This document shows positions 1 to 5,299 of a DNA stretch of 5,299 nt, piece after piece. Position numbers and translations under genes: made by a program. The DNA lies in the NCBI GenBank assembly GCA_021782195.1, contig JAJXVI010000222.1, forward strand, positions 1 to 5,299, read 5' to 3'. Every line of letters starts with the position of its first letter. Positions within the stretch are counted from its first letter, which is position 1. The DNA comes from a bacterium (GTDB lineage: Bacteria; Vulcanimicrobiota; Xenobia; RGZZ01). Below the pieces are notes generated by a model, which saw only the letters and a list, made by a program, of their open reading frames with translations, searched no databases and was not told the origin of the DNA.

Positions 1-91
1 AAAATGACGGGTCCCGGGCAGTTGGTCGGACAAAGTGAGGGAGGGCGGTGTAGAGTCACTGCTTTTCAGCGCTGTCCCCCGGAGAGAACGA

Positions 92-99
92 GGGAGGTG
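92..99 (+). promoter_or_regulatory. Shine-Dalgarno site of the FecR-domain gene
   Basis: The octamer GGGAGGTG lies five bases upstream of the ATG at 105. Seven of its bases (GGAGGTG) match the anti-Shine-Dalgarno consensus. This site decides the start of the FecR-domain gene. It is much stronger than anything in front of the downstream cyclase gene, which suggests that the first gene is the main translation entry point of the operon. I found no convincing -35/-10 pair in the bases before it, so the promoter may lie upstream of the window. Confidence 0.8.
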
Positions 100-104
100 C
101 GTAG

Positions 105-1361
105 ATGAGAAGGACAGGGAACCGGACACGCATTTTGCCAGGGCGAATTTTTGCCCTGGCGATGTTGGGCCTCATGGTCGGGGGACTGTGCTGGGTCAGC
201 ATGCCGAAACGTGCGGACGCCGACGCGCCCACTGCAGTGGCATCGGTGATCGCAATCAAAGGAAAGCTCATGCTTGACAGGCCGGGTCGAGGTCACTATT
301 CCGCCTTTGTGCAGATGCCTGACTACATCAACGACCAGTTGACGACCGACCCGAAGTCGGTGGCTGCCGTGGAGTTCGCAATCGGCGGTCGAATCGGCAT
401 CAATCGAGGCTCATCGATTCGCATCGTCGGGTATCGCAGCGCCACGAATGCGAGCACAGGTCAGATGCTGCGTGTGAATTCGGGCGTCATCTGGGCTCAC
501 TTCGACAAGCAGAAGTCGCCCCTCATCATTCAGACACGTAACAGTACAATTGGCATTCGCGGAACAGAGTTTCTCGTCGACGCGAGAGACGACTCGACGA
601 CGATTGACGTCTTCCAGGGGCACGTCGCCTACGCCCCGCGCCTGCCCGGACAGGCCCCGGAGGCCAATCCCGAGCTTCCTGAGAACGCGAGCCTTGCCGG
701 GCCTGGAGAGCGCGTCGTGATCAAGGCCGCGCTTGCAGCTCCCGTGGTCAACAAGTACGACGTTGACCGCCTGCGCAAGGAAGACGCGCAGCGTTACAAC
801 GACCTTGCTGGCGCCCTGGTTGCCCTGGGTGCCATCCAGAACATTGCCGGGTGGGTTCCTGGTGGAACTCCGGTTGCCTGTTATGCCGGTTATGCAGCGA
901 CCGGTGTGCAGGTCGTCATGGATCCGGCCCAGGCCGCGCGCAATTTTGCAGCGAACGAGGTGTCGAGCCACGTGCCGTTCGGGGGGATTCTCGGCGGTGT
1001 CATCAGTTCCAGCGGAGGGTCCCACAGCAAGAAGGCCCCCCCGTTCATCGTGGGCCTTTCCCCTGACCAGACCACTGTCGACCCGCACACTCTCCATTTT
1101 GGGTGGAAGCCACTTGCAGGTGCGAAGCAGTACGTCTTGTTGCTCAGCCGGCAGGAGCACATGAACGCTTCGAACCTCGACTGGTCGGCTCAGACGAGTG
1201 ACACATCCGTGTCCTATCCACAGGATGGTCCGCCGATGATCGCCGGACAGAAATACTACTGGCGCGTCGTCGGGATCGGTGCGAACGGGAAGGCAAGAGG
1301 GAAAGCCAGCCAGACCTGGTTGCGCACCGCGCCGGGCTCAGATCACGCGGGCGGGCAGTAG
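105..1361 (+). CDS. Exported FecR-domain protein with C-terminal fibronectin-III-like domain
   Basis: The 418-residue protein starts at an ATG with a strong ribosome binding site. A basic stretch (residues 1-14) and a hydrophobic helix (about 15-32) form a signal peptide, with a plausible signal peptidase I site near the ADADA at 38-42. There is no good lipobox. Residues about 78-178 are a FecR domain, recognisable by the TIGIRGTEFLVDA stretch (148-160) followed by TTIDVFQGHVAY (165-176). Residues 234-305 are rich in Gly and Ala. Residues about 312-408 resemble a fibronectin-III or Ig-like fold, with FGWKPLAGAKQYVLLLS and then YYWRVVGIGANGKA. Classical FecR proteins are inner-membrane anti-sigma regulators with a cytoplasmic N-terminal domain. 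That domain is missing here and no sigma-factor gene is adjacent, so a ferric-citrate-type role is not supported. The cyclase receptor gene begins eight bases after the stop, so I infer that this protein works with that receptor in the periplasm or cell envelope. The ligand or partner is unknown. Confidence 0.9.
   Translation: MRRTGNRTRILPGRIFALAMLGLMVGGLCWVSMPKRADADAPTAVASVIAIKGKLMLDRPGRGHYSAFVQMPDYINDQLTTDPKSVAAVEFAIGGRIGINRGSSIRIVGYRSATNASTGQMLRVNSGVIWAHFDKQKSPLIIQTRNSTIGIRGTEFLVDARDDSTTIDVFQGHVAYAPRLPGQAPEANPELPENASLAGPGERVVIKAALAAPVVNKYDVDRLRKEDAQRYNDLAGALVALGAIQNIAGWVPGGTPVACYAGYAATGVQVVMDPAQAARNFAANEVSSHVPFGGILGGVISSSGGSHSKKAPPFIVGLSPDQTTVDPHTLHFGWKPLAGAKQYVLLLSRQEHMNASNLDWSAQTSDTSVSYPQDGPPMIAGQKYYWRVVGIGANGKARGKASQTWLRTAPGSDHAGGQ
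137..160 (+). repeat. Perfect 8-bp inverted repeat (hairpin) in early FecR-gene codons
   Basis: GCCAGGGC (137-144) and GCCCTGGC (153-160) are exact reverse complements separated by eight A/T-rich bases. A G-T wobble and an A-T pair can extend the stem inward, leaving the four-base loop ATTT, and a T-G wobble plus a T-A pair can extend it outward. It lies about 30 bases after the start codon, in the part encoding the signal peptide. No T tract follows on either strand, so it does not look like an intrinsic terminator. It may be a translational or mRNA-stability element, or a coincidence of coding sequence. Confidence 0.6.
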
Positions 1362-1369
1362 CCGTTCTG

Positions 1370-3406
1370 ATGAGCCTGACTCTGAGGGTGCGGCGTCTCC
1401 CGTCGTGGTTTTTTGTCTCAAACTGGGGACGCCGCTGGTTCCTCGGCGGATTGTTCATGCTTGTGCTGTATACGGCGTGCGTGTTCTATCCCCGCACAAT
1501 CCTGCCGACGTGGATCAAGTCTTCTCGATTGTGCTGGTATGGGTACGAGTTGTTGAGCTACGACGCCCTCCTCAAGAAGGTCGGGATTGTCAATCGGATT
1601 GACTCGCACCTGACTATCCTGGGTATCGACGACCCGTCGATTGAAGCGGTGGGACAGTGGCCCTGGCCCCGTTCAGTGCACGGGACGCTGGTCAGGCGGT
1701 TGGCCCGGGAAGGGGCGGCCGCTATCTCCTTTGACGTGCTGTTCGCCGACCCGGGCCAGGCCGGACCGGCTGATGACGCGCTCCTGGCCCGGGCGATCGG
1801 GGCGGCCCGAGCCCAGAACGGGGGACATCCCCTTGTGGTTCTGGCATGTCGCCTGGGGCCGCCTGTCACCTCTCAGGATCCTCTCGAGAGACAGCTTGAG
1901 CACACCGTGAACGACCAGGAGGTCTCACCACTGCCGATCTTCTTGCGTGCCGGGGCCGCGCAGGGCTTCATTGACGAAGAGACCAGCCTGAGTCAGACGT
2001 ACGGTCCCGTCCTGCGCACCGTCTCCCTCGCCCGTCGCGATGCGCGCGGGCAGATGGTTGCGTCGCTCGACCTGCAGGCACTCGCGGTTTATCAAAAACT
2101 CTCCCCCTCGCAGATCATCTATGGCGATCATTTCATACGAGTCGGGCGATACACGATTCCGACCAATGCACGCTACGAGATGTTTGTCGCGTACTATCCC
2201 GTACAACAGAGTATCGACGAACTGGAGCCTGTCTCCTACGTGCGTGCGCTGGGCGTTCCGATGCCAGCCGACTTCGTGGGCTCGCGGCTGCCGCTGCCTC
2301 GCGCGCTGGTGAAAGGGCGACTCTTCCTGGTCGGCGCCACGGCCTCGGCGCTGGGAGACATGGTTTCGACCCCTGTCGGGCGTGTTGCCGGTGTGTACGT
2401 GCATGCCCAGGTACTCAACACCATCATGACGGGCAGCTACATTCGTGAGACTCCGTTGAGCCTGTATTTTATCACGATGCTGGCGTTCCCCGTGCTGTTG
2501 TTGATGGTGATTTCGAGAACGAGCGGCCTGGTCGGGCTGCTAGCCCTCATGGGGGCCGTGCTCGCCCTCGCCGGCTTGACCATCGTGCTGTTCGCTCACG
2601 GCTGGTGGTTGCGTCCGCTCGGGCCGCTGGTTACGCTTCTTCTCACGTTTCTCGGTTTTTCTGCCTATCAGTTCATTCGCGGGCACATGTTGCTACGCCA
2701 GTTCATCACCCCGGAGCTCGCACACGACTTGCTGCTGGCAGGCGGAACCGCGGCTCACACGACGGAGTGCGACTGCACGATCATTTTTTCAGACATTCGC
2801 GGATTTACAACCCTCAACGAGCGTGTATCTCCTTCGACAATGGTGCGCCTGCTCAAGGAGTACCATTCCCTGACCGTTCCCATCTACGAAAAACACGGGG
2901 GGCGCTGTCTTGACTACCTGGGTGACGCCCAGATGGTGGTCTATGGCGATCCATCCTCCATGCGGCGAATGGGCAAGCACAAACACGCGGTGGCGGCACT
3001 CGCCGCAGGCCTCGAAGTTTGCGAGGCCATCGACAGGATGAACGAGCGCTGGGTTGCCAGAGGAGATCCCCCCTTTGAGGTCGGGATCGGATGCTGTTCA
3101 GGCAACGTCGCGGTCGGTGTGCTCGGGGCCGATACGTCGCACTTGCAGTACACAGCCATTGGTGACGTCACCAATACGGCGGCCCGCGTCCAGGGGCTGA
3201 GTCGTGACCTTCACGCTCCCGTGATTGCAGCGGAGAGCACAATTGAGCGGGCAGGCGACGAGGTCGTGGCCGAAAAGATACGTGCCGTGTCTCTCAAGGG
3301 AAAGTCCAGGGACGTGACGGTCTACCGGATCCTTGGTCTGGCCGGAGACGAGGGGTTTGTTGCGCGTATGCGCGCTCGCGTGGCCTCCGATCCCGATGGA
3401 ACCTGA
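1370..3406 (+). CDS. CHASE2-domain transmembrane class III adenylate/guanylate cyclase
   Basis: This 678-residue membrane receptor should make a cyclic nucleotide in the cytoplasm in response to an extracytoplasmic signal. An Arg-rich N-terminus precedes the first membrane helix (about 22-41). The CHASE2 domain (about 45-360) carries LTILGIDDPS (81-90) with WPWPRS (97-102), and ends in GRLFLVGATA (316-325) and VYVHAQVLNT (342-351). Three helices follow (about 363-382, 386-409, 415-436), which places the C-terminus inside. The class III cyclase domain (about 447-655) has both metal-binding aspartates: D475 in FSDIRGFT and D519 in YLGDAQM. It also has the transition-state pair N602 and R606 in TNTAAR, so it looks catalytically competent. 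The purine-selecting Lys, four residues before the second metal Asp, is D515, and its partner position is T595. Acidic residues at that site occur in guanylate cyclases, so ATP versus GTP use is unresolved. There is no HAMP domain. No good Shine-Dalgarno site precedes the ATG; translation probably restarts after the FecR-gene stop eight bases upstream. Confidence 0.92.
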   Translation: MSLTLRVRRLPSWFFVSNWGRRWFLGGLFMLVLYTACVFYPRTILPTWIKSSRLCWYGYELLSYDALLKKVGIVNRIDSHLTILGIDDPSIEAVGQWPWPRSVHGTLVRRLAREGAAAISFDVLFADPGQAGPADDALLARAIGAARAQNGGHPLVVLACRLGPPVTSQDPLERQLEHTVNDQEVSPLPIFLRAGAAQGFIDEETSLSQTYGPVLRTVSLARRDARGQMVASLDLQALAVYQKLSPSQIIYGDHFIRVGRYTIPTNARYEMFVAYYPVQQSIDELEPVSYVRALGVPMPADFVGSRLPLPRALVKGRLFLVGATASALGDMVSTPVGRVAGVYVHAQVLNTIMTGSYIRETPLSLYFITMLAFPVLLLMVISRTSGLVGLLALMGAVLALAGLTIVLFAHGWWLRPLGPLVTLLLTFLGFSAYQFIRGHMLLRQFITPELAHDLLLAGGTAAHTTECDCTIIFSDIRGFTTLNERVSPSTMVRLLKEYHSLTVPIYEKHGGRCLDYLGDAQMVVYGDPSSMRRMGKHKHAVAALAAGLEVCEAIDRMNERWVARGDPPFEVGIGCCSGNVAVGVLGADTSHLQYTAIGDVTNTAARVQGLSRDLHAPVIAAESTIERAGDEVVAEKIRAVSLKGKSRDVTVYRILGLAGDEGFVARMRARVASDPDGT

Positions 3407-3519
3407 CCGTCGCACGGCGCGCGGGCGTTCTCGGACCGGTGGGCGTTTCATCCTGACGGCCGGGGGCTCGAGCTCAGGGTGTCAGAGTTCCGCGAAGTTG
3501 ACATTGGTTCGACGACCGG

Positions 3520-4305
3520 TCAGGCATCCTGCCCAAGTCGGAAACAGCGACAGGCGTTCTCGCGGGTAATTCGGGCAATCAATTCGGGCTCCACCCCGTG
3601 GATACCGGCGATGGTCGTGCAGACCCCAGGCAGGTAGGACGGTTCGTTCCTCTTCCCACGGTAGGGAATCGGCGCGAGATAGGGACAGTCCGTCTCGAGG
3701 AGGAGACGGTCGAGCGGAGCCTGACGCACCACCTCACGGAGTGCATCTGCGTTTCGAAACGTCACGATGCCGGTGAATCCCAGGTAGAACCCCATTGCCA
3801 GCAGATGTCTTGCCGTGGAGAGGTCGCCCGTGTAGCAATGAATCACCCCACCACAGCGCGGGGCCTCTTCCTGCTCGAGCAGGGAGAGCAGGTCAGCCTC
3901 GGCGTTTCGGCAGTGAAGGATGAGCGGAAGGTCCCGGCGCAGGGCCAGGTGCACGTGACTGCGCAGCGAGGCGAGCTGCAATTCGCGTGGACTGAACGTG
4001 TAGTGGTAGTCGAGCCCGGTTTCGCCGACCGCGACGATGCGGGGATGACCGGCGAGGCCGTCGATTGCGGTTGCGACCTCATCGTCAAAGCGATTTGCCT
4101 CGTGCGGGTGGACGCCGACTGCTCCGTACACGTCGTAATCGCACGCGAGGGAATCGACGAGATCACACGTCTTCACGGACGACGCAAGGTCAGTTGCCGG
4201 AATGAGAAACGAGGTGACGCCCTTAGCCACGGCCCTTGCCATCACCTGTGGGCGGTCGGCATCGAAGTCAGATGCGTCGAGGTGGCAGTGCGAGTCAAAG
4301 ATCAC
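3520..4305 (-). CDS. TatD-family metal-dependent hydrolase (YcfH-like putative DNase)
   Basis: The 261-residue protein has the usual full length for TatD/YcfH enzymes, cytoplasmic amidohydrolase-fold proteins with a two-metal site. Some members have 3'-5' DNase activity; others have been linked to removing D-amino acids from tRNA. The family ligands are all visible: H6 and H8 in DSHCHLD, E95 in GETGLDYH, H131 in LILHCR, H156 in VIHCYTG, and E204/D206 in LLLETDCPYLAP. The PYRGKRNEPSYL stretch (214-225) is the typical C-terminal family signature. The start is GTG, chosen because the conserved IFDSHCHLD begins right after it. This GTG overlaps the amidase stop codon in the four bases GTGA, so translation is probably coupled to the upstream gene. 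The exact substrate cannot be read from sequence, and the symbol tatD would overstate orthology. Confidence 0.95.
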   Translation of the reverse strand: MIFDSHCHLDASDFDADRPQVMARAVAKGVTSFLIPATDLASSVKTCDLVDSLACDYDVYGAVGVHPHEANRFDDEVATAIDGLAGHPRIVAVGETGLDYHYTFSPRELQLASLRSHVHLALRRDLPLILHCRNAEADLLSLLEQEEAPRCGGVIHCYTGDLSTARHLLAMGFYLGFTGIVTFRNADALREVVRQAPLDRLLLETDCPYLAPIPYRGKRNEPSYLPGVCTTIAGIHGVEPELIARITRENACRCFRLGQDA

Positions 4306-5299
4306 GGCAGGCTCTCACGTATGTAGTGTAGCAGACCGTTTGCCACTGCCTTTGCGATGGCTTGAGGATACCCCGGTGCCCTCATTCTTGCTTCACACGT
4401 CGGATTCGAGATAAATCCCACCTCGATGAGGACTGCCGGCATGTACGGCTGCCGCACCACGTGCAGAGAGCGATAGACGTAGGCCCGTACAGGTTCGTGC
4501 TGGATGTTGGCGACCGGGTCTGCGAGGCATCGGGCAAGTTCGGCGCTCTGGGGCTGGTAGTAGTAGACGAAAGTACCGTGAGCCACGCGCCCGTCGGAAA
4601 CCTGAGGGCGTGCATTGTGATGGATGCTGATGAAGATGTCCCCGTGCGCTTTGCGAGCAACCCGAACGCGTGCGGGGAGTTCATCGTTGCGATTTCGACC
4701 GACGGCTCGGTCGGTGGTGCGTGTCATGACCACCGTGGCGCCGTCGGCGATGAGTGTCTTGCGCACTGCGAGTGCGACGCGCAGGTTGATGTCCTTCTCA
4801 CGCAATCCGTGCAGTCCAATGGCGCCACTGTCGGGTCCACCGTGACCCGGGTCAAGCACGACGGTAAGTCCGTGCAGTTTCTGCGATACGACGGGAGGAG
4901 CCTTGATGGTCAGGCGCAGATCCTCCGGCGCATATTTTGCGAAATCGTGACCGGGCGGGTCGGTGGACATGTTCGCGCATACCCCGTACGCCGTGCTCCA
5001 ACCCCAGATGGCCCGTCCCTTCAGGGGGAGTCGAAGTTCCACGAGGTCGGGCCGTACCTGGCGCAAGGTGGCGTGGCCGACGAGGCGGTCGGCGGTGTAG
5101 TGCGCGAGTTCGTTCATGGCGAGCGTGCACCGATGCAGGCGCAGGACGATGGCCGGGGGCGTCACGGTCTCCTGCACGTCGAAGGAGGTGCGTCCGCTCA
5201 AGAGCAGGTCTACACACGTGTTCGCAGGCCTCGGCCCACTGTTTCGAACTGCAGGGGGCTCCGGGCGGATAAGCACGTTTGTGAGCTGAAAAGATCGGA
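4302..5299 (-). CDS. N-acetylmuramoyl-L-alanine amidase (Amidase_3 family), 5'-truncated by the window edge
   Basis: This zinc enzyme cleaves the amide bond between N-acetylmuramic acid and the L-alanine of the peptidoglycan stem, outside the cytoplasmic membrane. The reading frame stays open to the window edge. The first possible start, a GTG at 5274-5276, has no ribosome binding site and no signal peptide follows it, so the true start is probably beyond 5299. Numbering from that GTG, residues about 20-125 form a beta-rich region resembling the AMIN-type or accessory wall-binding domains of such amidases; this is only a pattern match. The catalytic domain covers about 136-323. Zinc ligands are H145 (VLDPGHGG), E160 (LREKDIN) and H219 (ISIHHNA), and the catalytic Glu is E285 (LIEVGFISNP). 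Only 66 residues separate H219 from E285, far fewer than in E. coli AmiA/B/C, so the autoinhibitory helix is apparently absent. The stop codon overlaps the start of the TatD-family gene. Confidence 0.93.
   Translation of the reverse strand, partial: RSFQLTNVLIRPEPPAVRNSGPRPANTCVDLLLSGRTSFDVQETVTPPAIVLRLHRCTLAMNELAHYTADRLVGHATLRQVRPDLVELRLPLKGRAIWGWSTAYGVCANMSTDPPGHDFAKYAPEDLRLTIKAPPVVSQKLHGLTVVLDPGHGGPDSGAIGLHGLREKDINLRVALAVRKTLIADGATVVMTRTTDRAVGRNRNDELPARVRVARKAHGDIFISIHHNARPQVSDGRVAHGTFVYYYQPQSAELARCLADPVANIQHEPVRAYVYRSLHVVRQPYMPAVLIEVGFISNPTCEARMRAPGYPQAIAKAVANGLLHYIRESLP

Noticed and set aside
22..56. Possible sigma-70 promoter (TTGGTC with TAGAGT)
   Set aside because: The two hexamers are separated by 23 bases, too far apart, and both match the consensus poorly.
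411..1160. Long open frame (249 codons) on the minus strand
   Set aside because: It lies entirely antisense to the FecR-domain gene, has no recognisable motif, and its translation is rich in Arg and Gly as expected of a GC-rich shadow frame.
105..1361. Classical FecR iron-citrate anti-sigma regulator
   Set aside because: The protein has a signal peptide instead of a cytoplasmic N-terminal regulatory domain, and no sigma-factor or TonB-dependent receptor gene is next to it in the window.
3407..3519. Bidirectional terminator between the convergent operons
   Set aside because: Only short stems are visible, such as CTGAC/GTCAG (3453-3485) and the palindrome GCTCGAGC (3466-3473), and no T tract follows on either strand. 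Termination may be Rho-dependent or lie elsewhere.
3434..3521. GACCGGT occurring twice in the convergent spacer (3434-3440 and 3514-3520)
   Set aside because: A seven-base match in GC-rich DNA is weak. The surrounding bases differ, and the second copy overlaps the TatD-family stop codon.
3598..4326. Long open frame (242 codons) on the plus strand
   Set aside because: It is antisense to the TatD-family gene, whose metal ligands and family signature are all intact. The plus-strand translation resembles no family I recognise.

Overview
This is a four-gene bacterial window, GC-rich by eye (roughly 60%). It looks like an ordinary chromosomal segment: there are no insertion sequences, integrases, tRNAs, rRNAs or CRISPR repeats. 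The gene content suggests a bacterium with a periplasm and a peptidoglycan wall, most simply a diderm. It includes a FecR-domain protein with a signal peptide, a CHASE2 receptor with a large external domain, and a peptidoglycan amidase. I cannot name the lineage from the sequence alone.

Left half, plus strand (105-3406): a two-gene operon. The first gene encodes an exported FecR-domain protein with a C-terminal fibronectin-III-like domain. Eight bases after its stop, the second gene encodes a four-helix membrane receptor with an extracytoplasmic CHASE2 domain and a cytoplasmic class III nucleotidyl cyclase domain. The tight spacing suggests that the FecR protein and the receptor act in one signalling pathway, which would end in a cyclic nucleotide. 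The residue that normally selects ATP (Lys) is Asp in this cyclase, so its product is uncertain.

Right half, minus strand (5299-3520): a second operon, convergent with the first. An N-acetylmuramoyl-L-alanine amidase, whose 5' end lies beyond the window, overlaps a TatD-family metal-dependent hydrolase by four bases (GTGA), so the two are probably translationally coupled. The amidase lacks room for the autoinhibitory helix of E. coli AmiA/B/C.

The two operons meet tail to tail across a spacer of about 113 bp (3407-3519), in which I see no convincing intrinsic terminator. The first 104 bases hold the ribosome binding site of the FecR gene and possibly the tail of an upstream gene. Nothing here is clearly an undescribed system. 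The most interesting points are the FecR/CHASE2-cyclase pairing, the Lys-to-Asp change in the cyclase, and a perfect hairpin in the signal-peptide codons of the first gene.
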